Shown: positions 32,029 through 43,685 of the stretch, piece by piece
Layout of the letters: each line of letters begins with the position of its first letter
Position numbering within the stretch: the first letter of the stretch is position 1
Source of the DNA: Cherax quadricarinatus
Lineage: Eukaryota > Arthropoda > Malacostraca > Decapoda > Parastacidae
NCBI RefSeq assembly: GCF_038502225.1
Contig: NC_091391.1
Span: 1,547,821 to 1,611,820, forward strand
Reading direction: 5' to 3'
Length of the DNA: 64,000 nt
Translations under genes and position numbers: made by a program
The notes under the pieces: generated by a model
What the model was told of the DNA's origin: nothing
The model's input: the letters and a program-made list of their open reading frames with translations, nothing else
Databases searched by the model: none

Positions 32029-33026
32029 CCCCTTGACTGTTGCAACCCCAAATCCTGAGGCGTCTCCTGGTGTCGCAAAATCCCCCCATCCCCCCCCAAT
32101 TCTCATGAAATGATAGAGTATCTTTTCCCAGATGTAATGACACCAAAAGAACGAAATTTGATGGAAAACTGACGGAATTACGCTCTCTTTAAGTTAGCAA
32201 CCTCGGCGATATTTACGAATCAGAGATTTTGGCCACTTTGAGCCCTATTTTTGAATAATTCCATTGTTCCAGTCGCCCAAACTCATAGCTATTTCTTTAG
32301 AACTCCATTTTTTCTATCGACTGAGTACAAGAAACTGCCCATTTACCGATTTCAACTACCCAATAATATGGTCAGAAATTTGCAATTTGGCCAATTTCAC
32401 AAAAAATTAAATATGACAATTTCAAAATAACATTTTCTTTGTTCATTAGTCATGTCTCCAGGCCTCTCTGATATTACTCTTGCTTTCTATTTTGAATTTT
32501 TATTCAAACCAAAAATAGAAGATTTATTGTTATGCAGACTACTACAATATTGTAATAATTGTATAAATAACATCAACCCATTCATGACTGCATATTAGAA
32601 TGGCTAGTTGGACATTTATGGGAAAATGACATTTGTTTACTTTTGAACATCGGCAAAAATCAAACATTTCCCCTACTTTGAGCTCCATTTCAAGGTTCTT
32701 TTCATAGTAAAACCAATCAAAATAACCTCTATTTCTATAATATGTTTTCCATTCTATCAAATGAGACCAAGAAAACGAGAATACAACTATAAATACTTTA
32801 CGAAAATAGACCACAAAGTCGGCATTTTAATTAAAGAAAACGGTTGGAGTTTTTTTCTCATTATGCACTGCGTGCTGCAGGATTTTCTTTATATGGTGCA
32901 CACAGACCCATTCTCTCACATGTGGGCCTACCAGCTTTCTCCTGCTTGATTTGAAGCCGCTAGAATTTACGAGTATATATAGGTCAAAAAAGGTGGCTTG
33001 TAAGGCGTATATATACACTCAAAAGG
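32029..33026. mobile_element. piggyBac-like non-autonomous element, ~1 kb
   Basis: TTAA occurs on both sides (32025-32028 and 33027-33030). The ends are CCCCTTGACTGTTGCAACCC and ACACTCAAAAGG, an inverted match with mismatches. TTAA targets and CCCTTTG-like ends are typical of piggyBac elements. There is no transposase frame. Pieces recur at 33895-34640 and 47370-48000. Confidence 0.7.
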
Positions 33027-33250
33027 TTAACATGTTGGCCCATGACAGTAACTTCAGTATGTGTTACATATAGCAATAGTTTAAGTAAACTAGATGTCTC
33101 TCTTTATATTGCTTTGGATAAAAAATGTATTTTAGGAGGAGCTGAACGAGCCACGTGGGTTTAGTGCTTAGTTATAGAATATAAGCATGTTACATGTATT
33201 TGATATAATTATTGAAAACTGGATTGCTGATATATATATATATATATATA

Positions 33251-33392
33251 CAGTGGTGCCTTAATTTGTTACTGAACAAATTTGCTCCCATAAGGAATAA
33301 TGTAAATTAAGATTAGTCCTTTTCAGACCCCCAAAAAATACACTAACATAATTGTTAGAGTTGGGAGATGTTCAAAATTCGAGGTACCACTG
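33251..33392. mobile_element. TA-flanked MITE (CAGTGGTGCCTT ends)
   Basis: It runs from CAGTGGTGCCTTAATTTG to CAAAATTCGAGGTACCACTG, with TA on both sides. Internally CCCATAAGGAATAATGTAA and GTCCTTTTCAGACCCCC resemble the Tigger MITEs. Confidence 0.78.
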
Positions 33393-33477
33393 TACATAAG
33401 AACAAGAAATTTGCATATATGGAAAGGAGCTATAACGGGCAGATATTTTCTAAATGAATATTGTGCTGGTAATAATA

Positions 33478-33600
33478 GTCACCCTGCCTCGGTGGGAGAC
33501 GGCCGACTTGTTGAAAAAAAAAAAAAAAATAGATGTATGACCCTGGTGGGTTTAGCGCATTGTTCTGATTAGAAATAAATACAATTGTCTTTCCATGACT
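33478..33600 (+). pseudogene. LINE tail fragments
   Basis: About 33480-33527 is only the RTE-type tail (CACCCTGCCTCGGTGGGAGA, then poly-A). About 33540-33590 resembles the I-like LINE 3' end (GGTGGGTTTAGCGC). Confidence 0.65.
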
Positions 33601-33727
33601 AGATTTGTACAGTTTATACTGCTTGGCCTAGTGTTTTGCTAAGAGGTGTTGGTTTAGTGCTTAGCTGTGATTGTAATATTGTACAGAGAATTAGTAGGGA
33701 AACAGATTGGTATATAATATAAACATA

Positions 33728-34941
33728 TAGGTCTCCCTCAACTTTCACGGGCTTCACACATTCGCGAATTCCCAGCCGCCAAATCATATTTAAGTTTCCT
33801 GCCACCTGTGAGTCCCTACTACCCTCCCTCCGACCCCCCACAACTTGCAGCCAGCCCTCCCACCACTGTGTGGTGAGTGTTTTGTTTGTTCATTATTTGC
33901 TATTAAACTACAGTATAAATAATGTAAACCCATTCATGACTGCGTATTGGAATGGCTATTCGGACAGGTATTAGACGGTGACATCATGTGTTTACTCTTG
34001 AACACTGCAAAGAATTAAACATTTCTGCTACAGCTAATAATAACAATAGTAATAATAATAAATATGATATAATTGAAGAAGGAAATTGTACAAAAATATG
34101 AGGGAGTGGTTGACACATCGTCAGTGTGACTTTGTTTATGCTGGAGTGAACATTAGTCTCCCTGCTCTTCCAAACATTTCACAATAATTCATTGTGTTTG
34201 GTGCTTGTAGATTGAGTGTGACTGGAGTGGTAGAGTCAGTGATTGAGGCAATGGTATTTAATAACATATATGCTATTAAATACATACATGTTAATAATAA
34301 TATGTACTATTATTATTTATAACATATATGTTATTAAATACCACTGCCTCAACCGCTGAATTATTGTGAAATGTTTGGAAGAGCAGGGAGACTAATGTTC
34401 ACTCCAGCATAAACAAAGTCACACTGACGATGTGTCAACCACTCCCTCGTATTTTTGTACAATTTCCTTCTTCAATTATATCATATTTATTATTAGCAAT
34501 AGCAGAAATGTTCAATTCTTTGCAGTGTTCAAGAGTAAACACATGATGTCACCATCTAATACCTTTCCTAATAGCCATTCCAATATGCAGTCATGAATGG
34601 GTTTAAATTATTTATACTGTAGTTTAATAGCAAATAATGAACAAACAAAACACTCACCACACTGAGTGGTGGGAGGGCTGGCTGCCAGTTGTGGGGGTCG
34701 GAGGCAGTGGTGGAGTCTGTGGTATTTAATAAAATACATGTTATTAAATAACATACATTATTAAAGCATAACATGTATATATTTAGTACAATTTATGACG
34801 TTTTCATGTATTTTATGATTATTCATGGTTCAACAAGTTAAGGAAGCAGTATTGTAATATATTTCCCTATAATATATTGGGGCACCAAACATTCACGAGG
34901 CTCTTGATCCCCTAACCCTCGCGAATGTTGAGGGAGACCTG
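33728..34941. mobile_element. Tigger-type non-autonomous element with a giant palindrome inside
   Basis: The ends are TAGGTCTCCCTCAACTTTCA and CGAATGTTGAGGGAGACCTG, matching the 62512-63361 element. Inside, about 33825-34706, is a long inverted repeat: the arms include CCGACCCCCCACAACTTG, the piggyBac-like piece CCCATTCATGACTGC and GCAGGGAGACTAATGTTCAC. The arms meet in A/T-rich DNA near 34300, with an extra 50-60 bp on the left. Confidence 0.8.
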
Positions 34942-34944
34942 TAT

Positions 34945-36068
34945 ATGATATATTTATATAACTAGAGGGATTAATGAAATTATTTGTACATATGGAAGGA
35001 AGAGTTATAATAGATGAATGTAAAAGGAAGAGGTGCATTGCTGACAATATAATAGATGTTTAGTATGAGAACTAATCAGGTGCTGAGAAAGAGATAGTTA
35101 TTGTGTGTAAATTAGGTTAGGCTTGGTAATGAAGTCCCTAATGGTGGCAGACAGGATGTTATAAAAGTTAATAGTAATTTTCTACCGTGTTAATATTTCT
35201 TCTTAATGTTCACAGGCGGCGGTGTGCGTCTTCCAGTGACGGCAACAACAGCGGTGTGTGTCTATGACAGGAACAATGTTTTCAAGATGTCTGGAAGGGC
35301 AGTCAATTGTTGGCTACAAATTTATAATTTTCTTATAAATAATAAATGGTATATAATTTATTACTTATATTTTTTTCACTACCTATGATGAAAAATATAA
35401 ATTAAATTTGGGATAATGAAGATCTAGATAAAATTAATTTAGATCAAAATTCTATTATAATCAAGAAAAATTAATTTCTTTGACTCATTGAAGTTAAATA
35501 TATTAGTATAAAAAAAATTTGATAGTACCTAAATATTTTAATAGTTCCAAGGCTTTAAATTATCTACCCATTCCTTAGATTGTCTGATGGATTCATATAA
35601 TAAATGGTATACCCACCTATGGGTTTAGCACTCGAATTGATGAGTAGAGACAAGTGTCTTTCTTTGGATTCAATATGAATGTTGACTCCCATTCCTACTA
35701 AGGCTCTGGGTTTTGTGCTCCTCCCTTCTAATAGAGAAGACACTAGAATCTTCTTTCCCTTTAAAAAGATTTCTATGTAAATGGGAGGATGGTCATCTCC
35801 CTTTACTTGGATAAAACCCAAGTGCCATTACCAGTCTCTCTGATCAAGAGAGGTACCTTGATGCAAGTGATCAGAGCACTAATCTTTTTTCTTGAATCAA
35901 ATATTTATTGCCTCACATAGAACCTGAAGAATTGAGACACTTGTACAACATATGGGAATCTTTATTGAGGAAATGTTTTCCCACACAGTGGTTTCACCAG
36001 TCCAATACAAAGCAGGAAGGTATAAGGAGAGGAGTAGTTTGAGGTAATCAGTCCCTCAGCCTGGAATC
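34945..36068. other. no gene recognised
   Basis: A/T-rich sequence without credible genes. Around 35615-35680 and 35850-35890 there are pieces (ATGGGTTTAGCACTC, GATCAAGAGAGGTACCTTGA) of the I-like 3' repeat family also seen at 41450-41635. About 35935-36000 resembles the outer arm of a foldback element (GAGACACTTGTACAAC, TCTTTATTGAGG). Confidence 0.5.
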
Positions 36069-36348
36069 AATGTGTTCAGGGCCAGAGAGGTGGCTTATAT
36101 ACTGCACTCAGGTGAGTCAAAGGTGGACCATCCACTAGTTTAATTAAGAATTCTTTGTATCAAGATCCCATGATGTTGCGTTGTCTAAAACATATGATGA
36201 ATGGTTTAGAAAACCAACCATTCATAACATCTGTCAGACACTGCAACATCATGGGATCTTTATACGAAGAATTAACCTACTTAAACTAGTGGATGGTCCA
36301 GCTTCGACTCACCTGACTGCAGTATATAAGCCACCTCTCTGGCCCTAT
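36069..36348. repeat. inverted repeat with TATATAAGCC in its arms
   Basis: Arms of ~105 bp (AGGGCCAGAGAGGTGGCTTA, CCATCCACTAGTTTAA, CCCATGATGTTGC) meet near 36210. The right arm includes GCAGTATATAAGCCACC. The shared foldback 3' terminus was not found here. Confidence 0.82.
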
Positions 36349-36364
36349 GATTGACTGAACACAT

Positions 36365-36899
36365 CAGTTACGAAATTTGCAACATTTTACAATGTAATGG
36401 GAAAGGAAGGCATCTATGAGGAAAGTTCTGTATAAGGGAACATTAAACCACACAGTGACTGTGGTCTCTGACATGACATAAAAGAGATTTGTTGGTGTCA
36501 GCAAGCCTAACACTACTTTTGTGCTCTCTGAGTCAGAAAGAGAATGGCCAGTTTCTCCAAGGTACTGAATCAGGAGTAGGAAAGGCACTAAAAGTAAGTT
36601 TGATGTCTGAGGAACAGAGAGAGAAGAAAGCACATGGGAAGGATAGCCAAGATGACAGAATGAATTATGAAGTGGAAATTTCTGATTCAAGGAACTGAGG
36701 GTCACAAATGTGGACACCATGGAAAAACACTTTTCTCAACATGATAAGAAGAGTAGTGAATGTACATGCCACTGTGCTTAGACTTGTCGTACACGGAAAG
36801 AGCAAAACTTGTATGTCTTTCAGCAGAGGGCATGTACATCAATGAAAGGAAGCAAAGAATTAGATTCCCATTCAGCTTTAAACTTAATGGAAGCAAAAA
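36365..36899. other. no gene recognised
   Basis: Unique sequence. The minus frame at 36364-36720 has no recognisable domain and I do not support it as a gene. Confidence 0.45.
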
Positions 36900-36903
36900 T
36901 TAA

Positions 36904-37029
36904 CCCTTAAACTGTCCAAATGTAGATCTACGTTTTACATGCTTTCAAACAAAAAAAAAAAAAAAACATAGATCTACGTTTGGAGCACTACACATGTGAA
37001 CGCAGATCTATGTTTGGACAGTTTAAGGG
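36904..37029. mobile_element. piggyBac-like MITE, 126 bp
   Basis: It runs from CCCTTAAACTGTCCAAATGT to TTTGGACAGTTTAAGGG, with TTAA on both sides (36900-36903 and 37030-37033). The core has three copies of a TAGATCTACGTTT-like motif and a poly-A run. Confidence 0.88.
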
Positions 37030-37033
37030 TTAA

Positions 37034-37520
37034 GGACATTGAGAAATGGTGAAAGAGACTACTACAGCCATGAGAGCAAAGATGTAATCTACACAATGGA
37101 GTCAGAGAGACGGCCGCACACCTATAGTAAGTCACAGTATTGTGCCTTGTTATTTATTTAATTACATTTAGGGAAATAAAATTCAATTCAAAGAAAGGGA
37201 GGATAGGACAATCCCTTGGATCAAGAGCCCCTCATCACCTTCATAGGGTCCCAGAAAGTAAAATATGCTAAGATAGATAGGAAGAGAAATACAAAATTAT
37301 AGCAGGCACAACGAATATAATGACGCCAAGGACTGGAGGTGACACAGCTTGAGCAATACCTTACATCAAGCAACCTTCGGGATTTTTCTTTCTTGACCAC
37401 ACACCGCCTTTATGCAGTTATCACATCCTTGGACCTCACTACATATCAATCCAGTCCTGCAATAAACATATACATCTATAAATAAATTCTACTAATCACT
37501 GACTATGATATTTCTCTATA
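37034..37520. other. no gene recognised
   Basis: Contains only a short block, about 37190-37260 (GGATCAAGAGCCCCTCATCA), resembling the reversed 41450-41635 repeat. Confidence 0.5.
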
Positions 37521-37709
37521 CAGTGGACTCCCGCTTAACGATCACCTCCCAATGCGACCAATTATGTAAGTGCGTTTGTACGTGTATGTTTGGGGGTCTG
37601 AAATGGACTAATCTACTTCACAATATTCCTTATGGGAACAAATTCGGTCAGTACTGGCACCTGAACATAATTCTGGAATGAAAAAATATCGTTAATCGGG
37701 GGTCCACTG
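37521..37709. mobile_element. Tigger-type MITE 2
   Basis: It runs from CAGTGGACTCCCGCTTAACG to GTTAATCGGGGGTCCACTG, with TA on both sides. It is nearly identical to the MITE at 25773-25963. Confidence 0.9.
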
Positions 37710-39000
37710 TACAATAGTTTGAATTTTTCTGTAAAGTACACTGGTAAAAATAGTGCAAGACTAATAAGTGACTCTGGCCATTAACAAACTGCTACTTATG
37801 TAAACAATAGGACACTTACATGTACATTTCAATCCCACTTTTTCTCAGTTCACCAAATTAGGCATAAACTTCTTACAAATATCAGCCACATTATAAACTT
37901 GCAAGGAAATACTAATTCTAATTCAGGTGTATATCTGCAGTGTAGTCTTTATTTTTCAATGATACCATATTTCCTTTTAAACACTATCATTTTTGTACAA
38001 AACCAGATACCACCCAGTAATAGGTCAAATGTGCCAACAGGCTCAGAACTAATGGCAGTTCTGATTCAAATACAAAGTTTCCCATTCACTGTGGTGTTAT
38101 ATCTTCGAAATTGGTCATCCTGTGTTATTTAACTATTGTAAGAGAATATGTTCATCACTTAATATTATAGCGCGAGAGTCCCCGTTTATAGCTAAAATAG
38201 AGACTTTCAGCGTTATATTATTATCTGTTAATATATGAAAAACACCATGGTATTATCACTATTTTGTTATTATTATCATTATTATTGTTAGGTAGGATTT
38301 CTTGTGTATATAGAGTTTAAGTCTCGGAACCATCCGGTGAATTGTTCAATTGTTTATGTCCGGCTGACTGACGTTTGTGTCAGCTGATCCAACCTGACGA
38401 CGCGTCAACAGACTGGCAAGTAGTCAGTCTGCTCCCAGCTCTAGCCCTGACAACTGATCGTATATTGGCTCTTATGTGTACAGTTTGAACGGTTTTGAGA
38501 ATTGGACTCTAGAGCTGACTCACTTTGTTCCTCATTACTTTGAAAGACTCTTTTGATATTTATATTCTTGGTCAGTTCAGTAATCCATAGAGATACTTTA
38601 CGGCCAGATTCAAAGGTCTTGTTAAATCTTGTACCTTTTGTATTTTGAGTTTACAGTCTTGTTAAGACAAAGACGTAAATGTTAATGAAGACTGAATTAC
38701 AGGAAGAATAATTAAACTTCCTTATTAATGTGACATTTCCATGATTTTGAACTAAATGTATATGGTAAATTTATTGTACAAAGTATTAACTTACATTAAC
38801 TACAAAGAGAAGATAAAGTATTATACTTTAATAAATTTCAATATTATTCTATGGAGTTTCCCAGTTGAAATTATTTCCCCTAGACTCTAAAATACCTTTA
38901 AATAACTCGGATCCAAAAATCTTGTTGCATAAGAAATAAATGGTAACAGGCCACATTCTGAAGTTCTTTAAAAAATTTCTTATTCGCAACAGTGGAAACT
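37710..39000. other. no gene; weak LTR-like stretch at about 38125-38965
   Basis: No frame is credible. From about 38125 the sequence has a possible promoter (GTGTATATAGAG near 38305), a GC-richer stretch, then AATAAATTTC near 38830 and a closing GGTAACA. This could be a solo LTR, but no direct repeat partner or clear target duplication is visible. Confidence 0.25.
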
Positions 39001-39069
39001 TACCAGTAAACTACTAAAGTCATCAGAATGAGTGGTTCCTGTGCACTTTTAACTCCTGTGGCCCATCGA

Positions 39070-39240
39070 CTTGTTGGTGTTAAGTGTGCATCATTGTGGT
39101 GGTGAGGTACCATCGGATGGCTGGTGGTGAGGTACCATCGGATGGTTGGTGTTAAGTGTGCATCATTGTGGTGGTGAGGTACCATCGGACGGTGTTCAGT
39201 GTGCATCATTGTGGTGGTGAGGTACCATCTGAGGGATACC
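39070..39240. repeat. short tandem array, GTGGTGAGGTACCATCGGAT
   Basis: Several copies of GTTGGTGTTAAGTGTGCATC and GTGGTGAGGTACCATCGGAT alternate. The copies are imperfect, with deletions. Confidence 0.85.
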
Positions 39241-39244
39241 TCTT

Positions 39245-40131
39245 CAAAAATCATTCTGTGGGTTTATATTCATATAAAAGAAAGCAATTTGAGTGTGGCA
39301 AATCCAATAAGTCTATTCTGAATTAAATTCTATACTAGTGAGGGAGACCTCTAGGCTTAAAATTAAATGTAACATGGGTTAGAATTTACAGGCAAGATTA
39401 TTAGAGCTCAAACAAGAGGTGGAGTACAGAAGGTTCATGTAGTTTCCAAATTCAAGGTAATATTATTAGAGTTTGATCAAGACGTCAACTACAGAAAGAG
39501 TTAGTTAGCACTGAGATAATATGGACTCAAACTTGTAGTACTGATTAACCGAATTCTTTTCTTGATTATCATTCGAAAAAACTTTGTTGGCACCGAATAC
39601 TCAAGTTTATATGTAAAAATCACTTAAGTTTGCATAGTTGATTTCCTTCCCTTCAACACAAGTTGGGATTGTTTTGTTCTTTTCTCAGTGTCATCAAAGT
39701 ATTTTGGATCTTTTTTCTCACATCATCTCTATTCTGGATATTCAACATGGCACCCGAGAGGAATATCAGTGATGCTAGAGTTATCAAGCAGAATATAATA
39801 ATCAGCTCCAAGGGTACTGAAGATGGACACTTTAAATATGTATAATGCTTGTATGTTTTGTCTGAGATAATTCACCATACATACAATTAGACAGAACACA
39901 AGAAAAGTGTCCCTACTTAATGCTCAGAAAGTAAGACACAATACTGCAAAACATTGCTTAAGGACAGTGTTGACAACAGTATGTTTGTGTGACTGTTTGA
40001 AAGGACAATCAGTTTCATAACACAAGATGTGGAGTCAAGAGTACAGCAGCTGATCACAATCCAATGCAAAATTTCCCTGCATACTCTAAGCAAATTATTT
40101 CTGAGAACAGTTACAGTCTAAACTGAGTATT
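39245..40131. other. no gene recognised
   Basis: A segment near 39735-39770 (TGGATATTCAACATGGCACC) has a diverged partner at 55612-55640, so part of this is an old dispersed repeat. Confidence 0.5.
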
Positions 40132-40322
40132 CAATGAAAGTTAAGACACGTGCGACATCTGGGTGTCTTTATTGTAGATGTGGCTTTATCAATACAGATT
40201 CTAGGACATAACTAGTTATGTCCTAGAATCTGTACTGATAAAGCCACCTTAATGGAGAAATGTCTAAATAAAGATGTTGCACATGTGTCTTAACTTTCAT
40301 CTTGTTGGTATTGTGTACCTTT
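40132..40322 (+). mobile_element. foldback element 3
   Basis: GTTAAGACACGTGCGACATC opens the left arm; the arms meet at 40211 (CATAACTAGTTATG). The right arm closes with AATAAAGATGTTGCAC and ATGTGTCTTAACTTTCATC, and then CTTGTTGGTATTGTG extends past the arm. CTGAGT(A/G)TT lies on both sides (40123-40131 and 40323-40331, one mismatch). Confidence 0.78.
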
Positions 40323-40331
40323 CTGAGTGTT

Positions 40332-40825
40332 TAACGTTAACAAGATAGGACAACCTTGAAGGTGAATGCCATCAAGAACCCACATTAACTAGCAAGTAAA
40401 AAGTGCAGCGTGTTGCAAAGTAAACATTACCTTGTTTCTCTGAACAAATGCAACCGTTCAATTGCAAGGCAATGGTAATGTACAGTGCTGTAAAACATCA
40501 AGACAAACCCTGTTTGTTGATTAATTTCAGGCATTATTTTATTCCTGCAGTCAAGATGTACCTGGCCAGAAAGATAATCTTGTATTCAAGGTTCTCCTCA
40601 CTCACTCTTGATAATGGTGAACTTAGAAATTCATTTCAACACAAATACATGTGCCTGGTTATGTAAAAACTCATTAGAGCAATGGATGGTAGTTCCGAGA
40701 CTGTTGTGCCAGAGTAATGGCATAAATTTAACATTACAGATATTCTTGTGTAAATGAAGGTTAGGGTTAATTACGACCTTCACTGGTGAATAATTTGTCT
40801 CTTTTTCCCCTAAGTAAGGAAGGAG
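40332..40825. other. no gene recognised
   Basis: No long frame or familiar repeat was seen. Confidence 0.45.
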
Positions 40826-41270
40826 TTAAGTCAAGGAAATTGTGGAGTGTGAGAGGAATCGTTTCATCATCTGGACAATACCTTTGGGAATCCCGCAACT
40901 CCTCCTAATTTCCAAACTATGTATCTTCACCATTATATTCACACCACACATTGCTCTCACACATGACATCTTCACTGCCTCCAGCCTTCTTTTACTGCAA
41001 CATTTCGCACCCATATAAAAGCGTTGGTATAACTATACTCTCATACATTCCCCTCTTTGCTTCCATGGACAATGTTCTTTGTCTCCCTAGACTCCTCAGA
41101 GCACCACTCATCTTTTTTTCCTCATCAATTATATGATTCACCTCATCTTTCATAGACACATCTGTTGACACAATCACTCCCAAATATCTAAATACATTTA
41201 CCTTCTCCAATCTTTCGTTATCTAAATTTTTTATCCTCAACACCTTACTCTTTCCTATATTCACTTTTAA
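40826..41270 (-). pseudogene. RTE-like LINE fragment
   Basis: The minus strand reads MNIGKSKVLRI, VFRYLGVIVSTDVSMKDEV, RQRTLSMEAKRGMYESIVI, LYGCE, then AMCGVNIM in another frame. This is the region just after the RT core, with a frameshift near 41000 and truncation at both ends. Confidence 0.88.
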
Positions 41271-41449
41271 AATAATGTATACACGTTACTGCATTATACT
41301 CATGAGGAAGATAATTAGCATTAGTACAAGGAATGGGAGGTTAAGTCCAATTCTTTAGATCAACAATCTCTTCTCAGTATCAAAAAACCTCCTTTGATGG
41401 GGCAAGCCCTACAAGATGTTTTCCCTGTGCTCTATAAAATAATCCAAAC

Positions 41450-41635
41450 CTAAGTTTTGGTCTAAATCTACCCCTCAAGGGAGGTTCCTTGATGCTGGTG
41501 AAGGGCTCTTGATCTAGGGAATTGGATCTGTGCTCCAGTTCCCTGAATTGTGTCTGAATACCTTCCCCCTCTACAGGTGCTGTATAATCCCAATGGGTTT
41601 AGCATTCCCCATGATTATAATAACGGCTTAAATCT
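41450..41635 (+). pseudogene. I-like LINE 3' end or derived SINE
   Basis: GGGAGGTTCCTTGATGCTGG, GATCTAGGGAATTGGATC, GTGCTCCAGTTCCCTGAATT and ATGGGTTTAGCATTCCCC end in ATGATTATAATAA. The terminal part resembles the end of the I-like LINE at 29030-29083. Smaller pieces occur at 35850, 37200, 41800 and 48100. Confidence 0.65.
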
Positions 41636-42005
41636 ACAAAACAGCAGAAATATATAGGTTCAACAAATCAGTCCATACACTATAATCGACAGTATCCAAA
41701 ACTCAAACCACAAAAAAGACTACATACCAGTAACAGTACGTGGGCAGGACGAAGACAACACAACTACGGTGTTGGAGCAGGATGGCAAACATTCTGATGG
41801 GATCCAACGGAAGGATAACTCCAGTTCCTCAGATCAAGGGTCCTTCACTATCAGCAAGGCAGCTCCTTGAAGGGAATGTCAACATGTGTATTAGGACCCA
41901 GGATCCGATTTTCTTCAAATAAAAAACTGGAAACCTCAATAAAATTTGGTTCTAAGACCTGTTACTCAATAAAAAAAAAAAACGCAGTACTGGCATTTGT
42001 AATTA

Positions 42006-42316
42006 CAGGTGATCCTCGACTAGCAACAGTTTGACTTTATGATGTTGCAAAAGCAATTACTTCGCAGATAAAATTTATGATAATTACCCAGCATGATGGT
42101 GGCAAGTCTGTAATTTGTATACATTTTTTTTTTACTTTTGAATATTAGTATATATACAGTTAGTCACAGTAATTGTTTATTTACATATTCAGTAACAGTA
42201 GTCATTTACATACATATTTACTTAATTATTTAGCATATTCAGATTCCACGCATGACATTTTCGACTTACAATGGGTTCGTCGGAATGGAACCACGATGTA
42301 AGTCAACGGGCACCTG
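42006..42316. mobile_element. TA-flanked MITE (CAGGTGATCCTCGACT ends)
   Basis: It runs from CAGGTGATCCTCGACTAGC to TAAGTCAACGGGCACCTG, with TA on both sides. The inner CGACTTACAATGGGTTCG is similar to other Tigger-type termini. There is no transposase frame. Confidence 0.7.
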
Positions 42317-42811
42317 TACAACAGTGAGGCAACTTTGACATACCTTTGGTGAGACACTGCAACAGATCTAAGTTGCCAGTGATCTTGAGGGTACCTAGAC
42401 AGTGCTGGAAATGGGCCACCTTCCACAGGAGACTGAAAGGTCCTGAACTGCAGAGGAGTCTGCAAGTTGAGTGCCTCAACCACCACAATGCACAGGTACC
42501 CAGCAAAAGATACAGGAGTTGAATGCAAAGGATGGTCTAACTTGAGGGATCAAAGACCTGGATTACTTTTAGTGCACTGAGACTCCAACACTATGACAAT
42601 GAGAGGTGAATATAACTCGTACACTTATTGTCACCATTACATTTCTATCCCTCAATAATTATTACCTAAAATTGTCAATACAGTATTATATTACCATGTC
42701 TTTAATACACAGAATTTTGTTACTTAAGATAATCATTATTTTTAATAATCTACAGAAAATTTAATTACATTAGACTTACCATTCGAACAATAATGTAAAC
42801 AATACATTATT
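42317..42811. other. no gene recognised
   Basis: Sequence between a MITE and a SINE. No supported gene was seen. Confidence 0.45.
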
Positions 42812-43112
42812 GGTGGCCCGGTGGTCTGGTGGCTAAAGCTCCCGCTTCACACACGGAGGGCCCGGGTTCGATTCCCGGGGGGTGGAAATTCCGACACGTT
42901 TCCTTACACCTATTGTCCTGTTCACCTAGCAGCAAATAGGTACCTGGGTGTTAGTCGACTGGTGTGGGTCGCATCCTGGGGGACAAGATTAAGGACCCCA
43001 ATGGAAATAAGTTAGACAGTCCTCGATGACGCACTGACTTTCTTGGGTTATCCTGGGTGGCTAACCCTCCGGGGTTAAAAATCCGAACGAAATCTTATCT
43101 TATCTTATCTTA
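42812..43112 (+). mobile_element. tRNA-derived SINE, complete copy 1
   Basis: The head, GGTGGCCCGGTGGTCTGGTG ... GGGTTCGATTCCC, has recognisable pol III A-box-like and B-box sequences. The body follows (TACCTGGGTGTTAGTCGACT, GTGTGGGTCGCATCCTGGG), then GGACCCCAATGGAAAT and TAACCCTCCGGGGTTAAAAA, ending in (ATCTT)n. A pol III transcribed retroposon is expected; it relies on a LINE for movement. Confidence 0.92.
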
Positions 43113-43204
43113 CAACTATGACGTGTCAAGAAGTTTCAAATTCTAGTCTTAGTCAGCCCAAAATGCTCTGCAGAACCAGTGGCTTAGGGTAACCTGAAAA
43201 TGAA

Positions 43205-43330
43205 AAATATTTCCATCATCGCTGTCTTGCCACAAGGATGCCTACAATACAGTTCAAAAACTGCAACATATCTCCATCCCTCCTTCAGAAATAAATGTTA
43301 CCAAATTTTCTAACATTTACTGTAAATATA
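43205..43330 (-). pseudogene. RTE-like LINE 3' UTR fragment
   Basis: TCATCGCTGTCTTGCCACAA and CAGTTCAAAAACTGCAACAT match the reversed 3' UTR of the RTE-like LINE, with CTCCTTCAGAA at its end. Confidence 0.7.
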
Positions 43331-43439
43331 TTTTGAAAATAATATTTGTGTTCACTTGTTTGCTGTTAAATATAACAGCAACATCCAGTAAGAATACTTG
43401 GAACAGTCAATAAGCAAAGAAAGTACCTCATATCCAGCT

Positions 43440-43680
43440 CCACATAGGCCAGAAGGTCTACTGCAGTTGGTAGCTCACACATTGAGGTCAGTGGTTTGAT
43501 CCCCGGTATGGGTGGAAACATTGGTTGCATTTCCTTAAAGCACCTGCTGTCAGTGTTCACCTAGCTGCAAGTAGGTACTGGTGTGGGTCGCATCCTGGGG
43601 AAAAAATTATCCTAAGTTGCTCGAAATGCGCTGCATAACCAGGGGCTTCTACATAGTATGTCAGCTATGGTCTGTATAAG
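43440..43680 (+). mobile_element. older diverged SINE copy
   Basis: It has a degraded B box (GTTTGATCCCCG), then TTCACCTAGCTGCAAGTAGG and GGTGTGGGTCGCATCCTGGG. It ends with a different tail (TTGCTCGAAATGCGCTGC). It is a separate subfamily from the copies at 42812 and 47456. Confidence 0.7.
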
Positions 43681-43685
43681 TTATA

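Noticed and set aside
36364..36720. 118-codon minus-strand frame
   Set aside because: No recognisable domain. Hydrophobic, A/T-driven composition; beside an inverted repeat.
38125..38965. Solo LTR of a retrotransposon
   Set aside because: TATA-like and AATAAA-like motifs are present, but there is no matching second LTR, primer-binding site or clear target duplication. Kept only as a weak note.
42812..42890. Functional tRNA gene
   Set aside because: The head has a good B box, but it continues into a SINE body and tail and recurs in several copies. No separate tRNA 3' end was seen.
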